From Micromonospora sp. WMMD1128 (GTDB taxonomy: Bacteria > Actinomycetota > Actinomycetes > Mycobacteriales > Micromonosporaceae): a DNA stretch of 64,000 nt. Under the pieces are notes generated by a model. It worked only from the letters and a program-made list of their open reading frames with translations, made no database searches and was not told where the DNA came from. Shown here in pieces: positions 53,053 through 61,612 of the stretch. A program made the translations under genes and the position numbers. How positions within the stretch are numbered: position 1 is the stretch's first letter; each line of letters begins with the position of its first letter. The DNA is taken from contig NZ_CP114902.1 of NCBI RefSeq assembly GCF_027497235.1, positions 2,245,501 to 2,309,500 on the forward strand, in the 5' to 3' direction.

Positions 53053-53505
53053 ATGACGACCACCATCGCCTACGACCAGCTGGCCGACCTGGCCGGCGCC
53101 GATCTCGGGCACACCGCCTACCGGACCGTCACCCAGGACCAGGTGGACCTGTTCGCCGACGCCACCGACGACCACCAGTGGATCCACGTCGACCCCGAGC
53201 GGGCCCGGAGCGGCCCGTTCGGCGCGCCGATCGCGCACGGCTTCCTCACCCTCTCGCTCGCCGTTCCCCTCTGGACCGAGCTGCTCGAGGTCAAGGGCGT
53301 GTCCACCAAGCTGAACTACGGCCTCGACCGGGTGCGCTTCCCGGCGCCGGTCGTGGTCGGCTCCCGGGTGCGCATGCGGGCCACAGTCGTCGAGGTCACC
53401 GAGGTCCGCGGCGGCTACCAGCTCGCCGTCGACCAGACCATCGAGATCGAGGGCGGGGAAAAGCCCGCGGTCGTCGCGCGCGGGCTGTACCGCTTCCACG
53501 CCTGA
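53053..53505 (+). CDS. MaoC-like (R)-hydratase
   Basis: This 150-residue hot-dog-fold protein has the MaoC/NodN motif FADATDDHQWIHVDP with the following AHGFLTLSL. Such proteins hydrate trans-2-enoyl-CoA to 3-hydroxyacyl-CoA. In order with the acyl-CoA ligase and the SDR, it suggests side-chain shortening of an aromatic or alkyl acid after CoA activation. GAGGAAG precedes the ATG. Confidence 0.87.
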   Translation: MTTTIAYDQLADLAGADLGHTAYRTVTQDQVDLFADATDDHQWIHVDPERARSGPFGAPIAHGFLTLSLAVPLWTELLEVKGVSTKLNYGLDRVRFPAPVVVGSRVRMRATVVEVTEVRGGYQLAVDQTIEIEGGEKPAVVARGLYRFHA

Positions 53506-53518
53506 GCCGGGGGCGACG

Positions 53519-55042
53519 ATGCGTCAGCACGGCATCGGCGCCTGGTTGGCCAGGCGCCGGCTCAGGTCCCCGGACAAGGTCGCCCTCATCCACGGCGAGC
53601 TGTCGACCATGACGTACGGCCAGTTCGCCGACGCCGCGGACCGGGTCTCGGCGACGCTGTGGGAGCGGGGCGTCGGCACCGGTGACGCGGTCGCCTACCT
53701 CGGTGAGAACAGCCCGGAGTTCCTCCAGGTGATGTTCGGCGCGGCCCAGCTCGGCGCCGTCTTCGTGCCGGTCAACACCCGGCTCGCGCCACCCGAGATC
53801 GCCCACGTCGTCACGGACTCCGGCGCGCGGGTGCTCATCCACGACCCGGAGTTCACCGGGCCGGTGGCCGCCGCCGGGCTCGCCGCCGGGAGCCGGCACG
53901 TCATCGTCACCGGCGAGGGGACCGCGGACCGCCCGGGGCTGGCCCGGCTGGCGCGGGCCGCCGCCGGCTTCGCCGGCCCGGTCCGCACCGACCTCCACGA
54001 CCCGGCGGCGATCATCTACACCTCGGGCACGACCGGCCGGGCCAAGGGTGCCGTGCTGACCCACGGGAACCTCACCTGGGTCGCGCTCAACTGCGTGGTC
54101 GACTACGACGTCGTCTCGACCGACGTGGCGCTGATGATCTCGCCGTTGTTCCACGTCGCCTCGCTCGGCATGGGCGCGCTGCCGGTCTTCCTCAAGGGCG
54201 CCACCATGGTCCTCGAGAAGGGCTTCGAGCCGGGCCGGGCGCTGGCCCGGATCGAGCGGCACGGGGTGACCATGCTCAGCGGGGTGCCGACCACCTACCA
54301 GCTGATGGCCGACCATCCGGCGTGGGCCGCGACCGACCTGTCGACGCTGGCGAAGCTCACCTGCGGCGGCTCGGCGGTGCCGACCCGCGTCCTCGACGCG
54401 TACGAGGCGCGGGGGTTGTCGTTCTCGCAGGGTTACGGCATGACCGAGGCCGCGCCGGGCGTCACCGCGCTGCCGCCGGCGATGACCCGCGCCAAGCAGG
54501 GCAGCGTCGGCCTGCCGCACTTCTTCACCGACGTGCGGATCACCGACGGGACGGGTGACGTGGTGCCCGCCGGTGACGTCGGTGAGATCGAGATCGCCGG
54601 CCCCAACGTCTTCCCCGGCTATCACGGGCTGCCGGAGGCGACCGCCGAGGCGTTCACCGCCGACGGATGGTTCCGCTCCGGCGACCTGGGCCACCTGGAC
54701 GCCGACGGTTACCTCCACATCTCCGGCCGGCTCAAGGACATGATCATTTCGGGAGGCGAGAACATCTACCCGGCCGAACTCGAACAGCTGCTCGCCGAGA
54801 TCGACGGGGTGACCTCGGCGGCGGTCATCGGGGTGCCGGACGAGCGTTGGGGGGAGGTGCCGTGGGCGGTCGTGACCGTACGCCCGGGGGTGTCCCTCGA
54901 CACCGACGCCGTGCGGGACCACCTCGACGGCCGGCTCGCGCGCTACAAGCTGCCGAAGAACGTCGTCATCGTGGACGAGTTGCCGCGGACCGCGTCGGGG
55001 AAGGTGCGGAAGGCCGAGCTGCGGGCCCGCTTCGGCGCCTGA
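53519..55042 (+). CDS. Acyl-CoA synthetase (AMP-forming ligase)
   Basis: This 507-residue ANL-superfamily ligase has the P-loop IIYTSGTTGRAKG, the A5-like QGYGMTEAAPG, the hinge DGWFRSGDLGHLD ... GRLKDMIISGGENI, and the catalytic lysine in RTASGKVRKAEL. It activates an aromatic or short-chain carboxylic acid to its CoA thioester. It closes the SDR-amidohydrolase-MaoC-ligase unit and its 3' end overlaps the convergent PaaX gene by 77 bases. The acid specificity cannot be read directly. Confidence 0.9.
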   Translation: MRQHGIGAWLARRRLRSPDKVALIHGELSTMTYGQFADAADRVSATLWERGVGTGDAVAYLGENSPEFLQVMFGAAQLGAVFVPVNTRLAPPEIAHVVTDSGARVLIHDPEFTGPVAAAGLAAGSRHVIVTGEGTADRPGLARLARAAAGFAGPVRTDLHDPAAIIYTSGTTGRAKGAVLTHGNLTWVALNCVVDYDVVSTDVALMISPLFHVASLGMGALPVFLKGATMVLEKGFEPGRALARIERHGVTMLSGVPTTYQLMADHPAWAATDLSTLAKLTCGGSAVPTRVLDAYEARGLSFSQGYGMTEAAPGVTALPPAMTRAKQGSVGLPHFFTDVRITDGTGDVVPAGDVGEIEIAGPNVFPGYHGLPEATAEAFTADGWFRSGDLGHLDADGYLHISGRLKDMIISGGENIYPAELEQLLAEIDGVTSAAVIGVPDERWGEVPWAVVTVRPGVSLDTDAVRDHLDGRLARYKLPKNVVIVDELPRTASGKVRKAELRARFGA

Positions 55043-55853
55043 CCCCGCCCGGCGCCGCGACGAGGTCGGCGAACTCGGCGGCGGACGCCTCGGCCAGCGT
55101 GTCATGCGTGCGGCGGTAGGTCTCCGCCGAGCGGGTCGCCGGCCACTGCGCGTCCATGAACTCGGCCGGCAGCCTCGGGTCGGCGCGCAGCAGCGCGAGC
55201 CAGTCCGCCACGAGCATCGTCCGCACGGTGAGCGCGCCGGGCGCCGTCGTCGTCGCGGCCGGGTCGTCCCACACCTCGATGAACGCGAGGTGCTGACGCC
55301 GGATCGCCTCGATGTCCCACGCCGCGCGCACGCTCTCGCCGATCGGGAAACCGTCGAGTTCGCGGGCGTGGAACGCCACCACGGCGTGCGGCGGGAGGTC
55401 CTGCCGCAGCGGCTCCAACGACCCGGCGAGGTCGACCTCGCCGGGCGCCAGCCAGAGCCCGTCCCGCAGCGGCGCGAAGCCCTCCCAGGTCAGGGTCGAG
55501 CGCAGCCGGTGCCGCAGCATCCGCTGGCCCTCCGGGATGGAGAAGGTGACAAGCGTCCATCCGCTGCCCTGGGGATCGAACGGCCGCGGCCCGCGGACCC
55601 GGTCCTTCGCCTCGCGCAGCACCGCGGCCCCGTGCTCGGTCAGCGAGAACAGGGTCTCCCGACCGCTGCGGGCGCGGGCGAGGATGCCGCTGTGCACGAG
55701 GCGGTCGAGGGTGGCGCGGGTCGCCGGCGCGGCGACGCCGGCGCCCTCCAGCACGCCGATCAGCACGCTCGCCCGGATCGGCCCGGTCGCGGCGTCGACG
55801 ACGTGCTCGCCGAAGAACGCGAGCAGCAGTTGCTTCGGTTGACGACTACGCAC
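54966..55853 (-). CDS. PaaX-family transcriptional repressor
   Basis: This 295-residue regulator is related to PaaX, which represses the phenylacetic acid pathway and responds to an aryl-CoA. The N-terminal winged helix is KQLLLAFFGEHV ... RATLDRLVHSGILAR ... LFSLTEHGAAVL. The central PaaX domain (SGWTLVTFSIPEGQRMLRHR) and C-terminal region (ADWLALLRADPRLPAEFM) follow. The GTG at 55853 is preceded by GGGAGGG. A CoA-ester-sensing repressor beside an acyl-CoA ligase makes a sensible feedback pair. Its 3' end overlaps the ligase gene. Confidence 0.85.
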   Translation of the reverse strand: MRSRQPKQLLLAFFGEHVVDAATGPIRASVLIGVLEGAGVAAPATRATLDRLVHSGILARARSGRETLFSLTEHGAAVLREAKDRVRGPRPFDPQGSGWTLVTFSIPEGQRMLRHRLRSTLTWEGFAPLRDGLWLAPGEVDLAGSLEPLRQDLPPHAVVAFHARELDGFPIGESVRAAWDIEAIRRQHLAFIEVWDDPAATTTAPGALTVRTMLVADWLALLRADPRLPAEFMDAQWPATRSAETYRRTHDTLAEASAAEFADLVAAPGGVRRRSGPAARPSAPSPTRSAATRPR

Positions 55854-55891
55854 AGCCCTCCCTCTCGGCGATGCCGGTGTGGCGGCCCGGG

Positions 55892-56704
55892 TCACCGAGC
55901 GGATCGCGGGGCCACCGCCGGTCCGCGCCGGGCCCGCTGGATCTGGCCGTAGACGTGCGTCCGCAGCTCCGTGAAACGGGGCAGGGCACGGGTCGTGATC
56001 TGGTCGCGCTCCGGCGGCAGGTCGATCGCCAGGTCCTCCCGGACCCGGGTCGGCGAGGTGGACAATACTAGAACCCGCTGGCCGAGATACACCGCCTCGT
56101 CGATGTCGTGGGTGACGAACAGCGTCGAGATCCGGCGGCTGGCGTGCAGCTCGCGGACCAGGTCCTCCAGGTCCGCGCGGGTCTGGGCGTCCACCGCGGC
56201 GAACGGCTCGTCCATGATCAGAATCTCCGGCTCGTACGCGATGGCTCGCGCGATCGCCACCCGCTGCTGCATCCCGCCGGAGAGCTGCCACGGGTGGCTG
56301 CGCGTGGCGTGCGCGAGGCCGACCGCGTCGATCGCGTCGGCGACAAGCCTGTCCCGTCGGGCCCGGGGCAGTTTCTTGTGCCGCAGCGGAAGCTCGACAT
56401 TGCCGCGCACGGTCAGCCACGGGTAGAGGCTGCGACCGTACTCCTGGAACACGACGGCCATGGCGGGGCTCGGCCCGGTCACCGGCGCGCCGTCCATCTC
56501 GACCAGGCCGCTCGTCGGCCGCAGCAGACCGGCGAGGCACTTCAGCAGCGTGGTCTTGCCGCACCCGGACGGCCCGACGATGCAGACCAGCTCACCGGCG
56601 TCCATGGTGAAGCTGAGGTCCCCGATCGCCTCCACGTCCCCGGTCGTGGACCCGTAGACCTTCCGCAGGTGCTCCACCCGCAGCAGGGTGCTCCGATCAG
56701 GCAC
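55892..56704 (-). CDS. NitT/TauT-type ABC transporter ATPase
   Basis: This 270-residue ATPase of the SsuB/TauB/NrtD group has Walker A GPSGCGKTT, Q-loop VFQEYGRSLYPWLTV, signature LSGGMQQRVAIARAI, Walker B ILIMDEPFAAVD and the H-loop in FVTHDIDEAVYL. Members drive import of sulfonates, nitrate, pyrimidines or aromatic acids such as phthalate. It overlaps the first permease by eight bases in a four-gene minus-strand importer operon. Confidence 0.92.
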   Translation of the reverse strand: MPDRSTLLRVEHLRKVYGSTTGDVEAIGDLSFTMDAGELVCIVGPSGCGKTTLLKCLAGLLRPTSGLVEMDGAPVTGPSPAMAVVFQEYGRSLYPWLTVRGNVELPLRHKKLPRARRDRLVADAIDAVGLAHATRSHPWQLSGGMQQRVAIARAIAYEPEILIMDEPFAAVDAQTRADLEDLVRELHASRRISTLFVTHDIDEAVYLGQRVLVLSTSPTRVREDLAIDLPPERDQITTRALPRFTELRTHVYGQIQRARRGPAVAPRSAR

Positions 56705-57521
56705 GGCTGGCCTCCCTGACTCCGTGGTACCAGCGCAGGACGCGCCGTTCGACGAGACCGAACACGACGGCGAGGAAGACGCCGACGAGGCCGAGCAGGA
56801 GGATGCCGCTCCACATCTCGGCGATGAGGTAGTTGCGCTGGAAGTAGGCGATCCGGTAGCCGAGCCCCGACGACGAGGCGAACATCTCGGAGATCACCAT
56901 GAGGATGAGCGCGACCGACAGGGCCTGCCGGACACCGGTCATGATGCGGGGGCCGGCGGCGGGCAGCACGAGGAACCACAACCGCTCCCACCAGGTGATT
57001 CGGAACGAGGCCGCGGTCTCGGTCATGACGCTGTCCGTCGCCCGGACCCCCTCGATCGTGTTCAGCAGGATCGGCCAGAGCGCGCCGGAGACGATCACCG
57101 CCACCTTCATCGTGTCGGTGATGCCGAGCAGGAGCATGACCACCGGGATCAGCACCGGCGGCGGGACGGCCCGGAAGAACTCCAGCAGCGGTTCGAGCAG
57201 GTCGCGCAGCCAGGGGAACAGGCCGATCACCGTGCCGGCGGCGACACCGAACACGATCGACCCGGTGACACCGAGGCCGAGGCGGTAGAGGCTCGGCAGC
57301 ACGTCCTCAACGAAGGCCGGGCCGACCCAGGTGTCCACGAAGGCCCGGGCGATCTCCGCCGGGCCGGGGAAGAACCCGCTCGTCGCCCTGCTCGCCACCA
57401 GCCCCCACGCCACCAGGAGCAGCATCGGCAGCCCGAGCGCGTGGAGCAGACCCGCCCCGAGCCGGGCGCCGACGCCCGGGCCGCGCGGCGTGGCGGCGAT
57501 CCGGCCGGGGTACGCGGTCAC
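56697..57521 (-). CDS. NitT/TauT-type ABC transporter permease 1
   Basis: This 274-residue membrane permease has about six hydrophobic segments and the EAA loop (ETAASFRITWWERLWFLVLPAAGP) that docks on the ATPase. A preceding FRAVPPPVLIPVVMLLLGI segment is typical of the SsuC/TauC family. Its start overlaps the stop of the second permease (ATG/TGA overlap), consistent with coupled translation. Two different permeases in one operon imply a heterodimeric channel. Confidence 0.9.
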   Translation of the reverse strand: MTAYPGRIAATPRGPGVGARLGAGLLHALGLPMLLLVAWGLVASRATSGFFPGPAEIARAFVDTWVGPAFVEDVLPSLYRLGLGVTGSIVFGVAAGTVIGLFPWLRDLLEPLLEFFRAVPPPVLIPVVMLLLGITDTMKVAVIVSGALWPILLNTIEGVRATDSVMTETAASFRITWWERLWFLVLPAAGPRIMTGVRQALSVALILMVISEMFASSSGLGYRIAYFQRNYLIAEMWSGILLLGLVGVFLAVVFGLVERRVLRWYHGVREASRA

Positions 57522-58318
57522 CGCGCCTCCTCGCCGCGTACCGACTGGTGCCAGGACAGCGTCAGGCGTTCGACGAACCGGAAGACCAGGTTCACCGCGA
57601 GCCCGAGCAGGCCGGTGACCACGACCAGGGCGTACAGGCCGGTCGCGTCCCCGGCGGACCGGGACAGCTCGATCATGCGTCCGAGGCCGGGGTTGCCGAT
57701 GACCATCTCGGCGGTGACGGCGAGGATCAGCGCGACCGCCGCCGCGAGCCGCAGACCCGTCATGAGGTACGGCAGGGCGGTCGGCAGGACGAGGTGCGTC
57801 AACCGCTCCCGCCGGGTCAGGCCGAAGCTGCGGGCGGTGTCGCGGGCGACCGCGTCGACGTCGGCCACCCCGTAGATCACCTGCACGAACACCTGCCAGA
57901 ACGACGCGTAGACGATGATGACGAGGGCAGCCCGCATCTGGATGCCGAACATCAGCACGGCGAGCGGGATGAGGGCGACCGACGGGATCGGTCGCAGGAA
58001 CTCGACTGCGGTGTGGGTGGCGCGCCGCAGGAACGGCACCAGGCCGACGACCGTGCCGAGGACGACGGCGGCGACAGTCGCCAGGCTCAGGCCGATCGCC
58101 CAGGACGTCATGGTGCTGCCCAGCCGACGCCAGAAGGCGAGGTCGACGAGTTGTTCGGACAGCCGCGCCAGCACGTCCGTCACGTACGGCAGGTACTGCG
58201 GGTCGATCAGGCCCAACGTGGGGATCGACTGCCAGATGGCGAGGAACCCGGCCAGGCCGGCGACGCCGAGCAACGCCTTGCGGGACGCGCGCCGGCCCCG
58301 GCCGGAGAGGACGCCCAT
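57518..58318 (-). CDS. NitT/TauT-type ABC transporter permease 2
   Basis: This 266-residue second permease is clearly related to permease 1 (FLRPIPSVALIPLAVLMFGI and the EAA loop DTARSFGLTRRERLTHLVLP). The ATG at 58318 lies five bases after the stop of the substrate-binding protein. A longer in-frame start upstream would overlap the binding protein over its whole end, so I reject it. Confidence 0.88.
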   Translation of the reverse strand: MGVLSGRGRRASRKALLGVAGLAGFLAIWQSIPTLGLIDPQYLPYVTDVLARLSEQLVDLAFWRRLGSTMTSWAIGLSLATVAAVVLGTVVGLVPFLRRATHTAVEFLRPIPSVALIPLAVLMFGIQMRAALVIIVYASFWQVFVQVIYGVADVDAVARDTARSFGLTRRERLTHLVLPTALPYLMTGLRLAAAVALILAVTAEMVIGNPGLGRMIELSRSAGDATGLYALVVVTGLLGLAVNLVFRFVERLTLSWHQSVRGEEAR

Positions 58319-58323
58319 GCCGG

Positions 58324-59298
58324 CTACTGCTGTTGGATCAGGCGGTCGAAGTCGGGCTGCTTGTCGAGCACCTTGTACTTCTGTGCCAGCTCGGCGAGCG
58401 TGCGCAGGCTCGCCCGGTCGACCTCCCACCCGAACGCCGGGAGCCGCACCGACTCCGCGACCGGCGGGGGCAACTCGAGGTTGTCCTTGATGGCCTGCCG
58501 GACGGCCGGCTCGTTGGCCGGGTCCTCGGCCCACTGAAGCGTCTCCTTCATCGCGGCCGAGAAGTCCGCGACCAGTTCGGCGTCCTTCTCGGTACGTTCC
58601 TTGGTGGTGATCGTGGTGAGGGTGGCCAGGCCGGGCACGACCGCCTGGTAGGGCTCGACGACGATCGTGTCGCCGCGGTTCTTCAGCTGGGTGACGAAGG
58701 GCTCCGGCACCCACGCGGCGTCGATGTTGCCGGCCTGGAGTTGGGCCGGGGTGTCCGGGAATGCGACCTCGACGAACTTGACCTTGGACGGGTCGCCGCC
58801 GTCCTTCTCCACCGCCGCCATGATCGTCACGTCACCGGCGGCGCCGAGGCTGTTGACCGCGACCCGCTTGCCGGCGAGCTCGGCCGGGCGCTTGATGCCG
58901 GACTTCGCCGAGGCCACCACCGCGTTGATGTCGTCGCCGTCGGCGTACGAGGAGGCGTAGTTGCCGATGATGACGACGCCGAGGTTGCTCAGGTCGGCCC
59001 GGAACGGGCCGAAGGGCTGGCCGATCGCGAAGTCGATGTCGCCGTTGGTCAGGGCGGGAATGGCCTGCGCGCCGCCCTGGGCGGGCAGCACCTCGACCTT
59101 GAGGCCGTGCGCGGCGAAGATGCCCGCCTTGATGCCGCCCCACAGCGCGGCGGTCTCGGTGATGGGCAGCGCCGCGACCCGGACCTGGCGCAACTCGCCC
59201 GAGCCCTGGTCGGACGGGGGTGGCGCGTCGGAGTCGGTGCATCCGGTGAGGGCGATCGCGGTGGCGGCGATCAGCCCGAGTGCCATGACCTTCTTCAT
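58324..59298 (-). CDS. NitT/TauT-type substrate-binding lipoprotein
   Basis: This 324-residue solute receptor is of the SsuA/TauA/NMT1 type. The N-terminus is a lipoprotein signal (MKKVMALGLIAATAIALTGC) with lipid-anchored Cys20. The body carries family features such as LPITETAALWGGIKAGIF near the start, a central PAELAGKRVAVNSLG and DAAWVPEPF. Neighbouring pobA and pca genes suggest an aromatic acid ligand, which is inference. It is the first gene of the importer operon, whose promoter must lie in 59299-59371. Confidence 0.9.
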   Translation of the reverse strand: MKKVMALGLIAATAIALTGCTDSDAPPPSDQGSGELRQVRVAALPITETAALWGGIKAGIFAAHGLKVEVLPAQGGAQAIPALTNGDIDFAIGQPFGPFRADLSNLGVVIIGNYASSYADGDDINAVVASAKSGIKRPAELAGKRVAVNSLGAAGDVTIMAAVEKDGGDPSKVKFVEVAFPDTPAQLQAGNIDAAWVPEPFVTQLKNRGDTIVVEPYQAVVPGLATLTTITTKERTEKDAELVADFSAAMKETLQWAEDPANEPAVRQAIKDNLELPPPVAESVRLPAFGWEVDRASLRTLAELAQKYKVLDKQPDFDRLIQQQ

Positions 59299-59343
59299 GG
59301 ACGGGACCCTTCCTGGGCGGGGGTGGGGAAATGGTCAGCCACG

Positions 59344-59353
59344 TCGATATCGA
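59344..59353. promoter_or_regulatory. Palindrome upstream of the importer operon
   Basis: TCGATATCGA is a perfect 10-bp palindrome about 45 bases upstream of the binding-protein start on the minus strand, where an operator or promoter element would be expected. Confidence 0.35.
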
Positions 59354-59360
59354 AAGTCAA

Positions 59361-59400
59361 GAAAATCTGACGCCCGTCATGGATAAGTTAAACGACGGGC
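59361..59400 (-). terminator. Terminator of pobA
   Basis: On the minus strand GCCCGTC and GACGGGC (59394-59400 and 59372-59378) form a 7-bp stem around the pobA stop codon, followed by a T-rich tract ending near 59361. A rare near-classical terminator for this genome. Confidence 0.55.
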
Positions 59401-60560
59401 AGTCCGACGTAGTTCTCGGCCAGGCTGGTGGCGTAGGCGCGGGAGGTGGCGACGTATCGCAGCGTGGCGGTCTGCAGCTTCGCCTCGTACGGGTCGTCCC
59501 GCTCCAACCGGTGCAGCATGGAGGTCATCCACCAGGAGAAGTGCTGGGCCCGCCAGACCCGGCGCAGCGCCGTCGCCGAGTAGCCCGCCAGAAGGTCCGT
59601 GCGCCCCCGGTCGTACCACGCGGCGAAGGCGTCCCCGAGCAACGCGACGTCGGCGAGGGCCAGGTTCATGCCCTTCGCGCCGGTCGGCGGCACGATGTGC
59701 ACCGCGTCCCCGGCCAGGAACAGCCGCTCCCACCGCATCGGCTCGACCACGAAGCTCCGCATCGGCGTGATCGACTTCTCCAGGACCGGCCCCTCGTGGA
59801 GCGACCAGCCCGGCACCGTCTCCAGCCGCGTCCGCAGCTCCGCCCAGATCCGCTCGTCCGGCCACGCGGCGATGTCCTCGTCCGGAGCGACCTGAAGATA
59901 GAGCCGGGAGATCTCCGGTGAACGCATGCTGTAGAGGGCGAAACCGCGGTCGTGGTGGGCATAGACGAGTTCCTCCACCGCGGGCGCGGCGGCGGCGAGC
60001 ACGCCCAGCCAGGCGAACGGGTACGTCCGCTCGTACGTGGTCAGCACCCCGTCGGGCACCGCGGCGCGGCTGACCCCGTGGAACCCGTCGCAGCCGGCCA
60101 CGAAGTCGCACCGCAGCGCCTCCTCCCGTCCGTTCCGGCGGAAGTGGACGGTCGGCGCGTCCGTGTCCAGGCCGTCCAGGCGGACCGCCTCGGCCTCGAA
60201 CCGGATCGCGCCGCCGGCCGCGAGCCGGGCCGCGATCAGGTCCTTGACCACCTCCTGCTGCCCGTAGACGGTGATCGCCCGTCCGGTCAGCTCCGTCATC
60301 GGCACCCGATGCGACTCCCCGGCGAAGCGCAGCTCGATGCCCTCGTGCCGCAGCCCCTCCCGATCCAGCCGCGCACCGAGGCCGGTGCGGCGGAGCAGGT
60401 CGACCGAGCCCTGTTCGAGGACGCCCGCCCGGACCCGGTGCTCGACGTGGTCCCGGCTGCGGCTCTCCAGCACCACCGACTCGATTCCGCGCAGGTGCAG
60501 CAGGTGCGACAGCATGAGCCCCGCCGGCCCGGCGCCGACGATGCCGACCTGGGTACGCAT
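59388..60560 (-). CDS. pobA: 4-hydroxybenzoate 3-monooxygenase
   Basis: This 390-residue flavin hydroxylase converts 4-hydroxybenzoate to protocatechuate with NAD(P)H and oxygen. The length equals classical PobA (about 390-394). Motifs: VGIVGAGPAGLML at the N-terminus, AGCDGFHGVSR in the middle (DG motif), and FLAGDAVHIVPPTGAKGMN (GD motif). The ATG at 60560 is preceded by GAGAGGAG; a longer frame upstream crosses the operator region and is rejected. It is divergent from the pca operon, sharing a 236-base control region, and feeds it directly. Confidence 0.93.
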   Translation of the reverse strand: MRTQVGIVGAGPAGLMLSHLLHLRGIESVVLESRSRDHVEHRVRAGVLEQGSVDLLRRTGLGARLDREGLRHEGIELRFAGESHRVPMTELTGRAITVYGQQEVVKDLIAARLAAGGAIRFEAEAVRLDGLDTDAPTVHFRRNGREEALRCDFVAGCDGFHGVSRAAVPDGVLTTYERTYPFAWLGVLAAAAPAVEELVYAHHDRGFALYSMRSPEISRLYLQVAPDEDIAAWPDERIWAELRTRLETVPGWSLHEGPVLEKSITPMRSFVVEPMRWERLFLAGDAVHIVPPTGAKGMNLALADVALLGDAFAAWYDRGRTDLLAGYSATALRRVWRAQHFSWWMTSMLHRLERDDPYEAKLQTATLRYVATSRAYATSLAENYVGLPVV

Positions 60561-60654
60561 CTCGGGCTCCTCTCGCAGGTCAGAACGGCTAGCGCGGGAC
60601 CGCGCCCCGCGCCGGTGAGCCACTGGGGCGTCCGCCCGGAAGGGTCTTCGACAT

Positions 60655-60688
60655 GTTCGCTGACCGAACGGCTGTTCTCTGTTTGAAC
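60655..60688. promoter_or_regulatory. Tandem operator-like inverted repeats between pobA and pca operon
   Basis: GTTCGCTGACCGAAC at 60655-60669 (5-bp arms) and a looser GTTC-N7-GAAC at 60674-60688, centres 19 bp apart. Their position between divergent pobA and pcaI and their likeness to the palindromes near the tannase suggest an IclR-family regulator. Nothing else notable is seen in 60561-60796. Confidence 0.55.
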
Positions 60689-60796
60689 GTTGGCACGTGG
60701 CCCGGCCCGCGTCAACGGCGTTGACGGATGTCGCTCTCCGTCGTACGTTCGTTCTCAGCACGACAGTCCGCATGGCGAACAGGGCGGGGGAGGCTC

Positions 60797-61612
60797 ATGG
60801 CGAAGCTGGTCCCGCTGGCCGACGGTGTGGCCGAGCTGGTCCGCGACGGCGACGTGGTGGCCCTGGAGGGGTTCACCCACCTCATTCCGTTCGCCGCCGG
60901 ACACGAGATCATCCGGCAGGGGCGGCGCGATCTGACCCTGGTGCGGATGACTCCCGACGTCATCTACGACCAGCTCATCGGCGCCGGGTGCGCCCGCCGC
61001 CTGGTCTTCTCCTGGGGCGGCAACCCGGGCGTCGGGTCGCTGCACCGCTTCCGGGACGCGGTGCGGCACGCCTGGCCGGGTCCGCTCGAGCTGGAGGAGC
61101 ACAGCCACGCGGGCATGGCGAACCGCTACGTGGCCGGGGCGGCCGGGCTGCCGTTCGCCGTCCTGCGCGGCTACACCGGCACCGACCTGGCCCGGCACAC
61201 CACGAACATCCGGCCGATCACCTGCCCCTTCACCGGGGAGACCCTGACCGCCGTGCCCGCCCTGCGCCCCGACGTGACGGTGGTGCACGCGCAGCGCGCC
61301 GACCGGGCCGGCAACGTGCAGATGTGGGGCATCACCGGCGTGCAGAAGGAGGCGGTGCTCGCCGCCCACCGGTCGCTTGTCACCGTCGAGGAGATCGTGG
61401 ACGAGCTGTCACCCGTGCCCGGTCAGGTCGTCCTGCCCGGATGGGCGGTCACCGCGGTGGCCGAGGCGCCCGGCGGCGCGCACCCCTCCTACGCCCAGGG
61501 CTACTCGACCCGGGACAACGACTTCTACCGGGCCTGGGACGAGGTCAGCCGGGACCGCGACACCTTCCGCGCCTGGTTGGACCGGCACGTGCACCTGGTC
61601 GGCACCCCGTGA
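60797..61612 (+). CDS. pcaI: 3-oxoadipate CoA-transferase subunit A
   Basis: This 271-residue alpha subunit of a family I CoA-transferase belongs to the glutaconate CoA-transferase-like branch seen in actinobacterial pca operons (KLVPLADGVAELVRDGD, ALEGFTHLIPFAAGHEIIRQ). With PcaJ it transfers CoA from succinyl-CoA to 3-oxoadipate, the penultimate step of the beta-ketoadipate pathway. Start ATG 60797 has GGGGGAGG six bases upstream; an in-frame upstream start at 60728 lies in the control region. Its stop overlaps pcaJ. Confidence 0.87.
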   Translation: MAKLVPLADGVAELVRDGDVVALEGFTHLIPFAAGHEIIRQGRRDLTLVRMTPDVIYDQLIGAGCARRLVFSWGGNPGVGSLHRFRDAVRHAWPGPLELEEHSHAGMANRYVAGAAGLPFAVLRGYTGTDLARHTTNIRPITCPFTGETLTAVPALRPDVTVVHAQRADRAGNVQMWGITGVQKEAVLAAHRSLVTVEEIVDELSPVPGQVVLPGWAVTAVAEAPGGAHPSYAQGYSTRDNDFYRAWDEVSRDRDTFRAWLDRHVHLVGTP

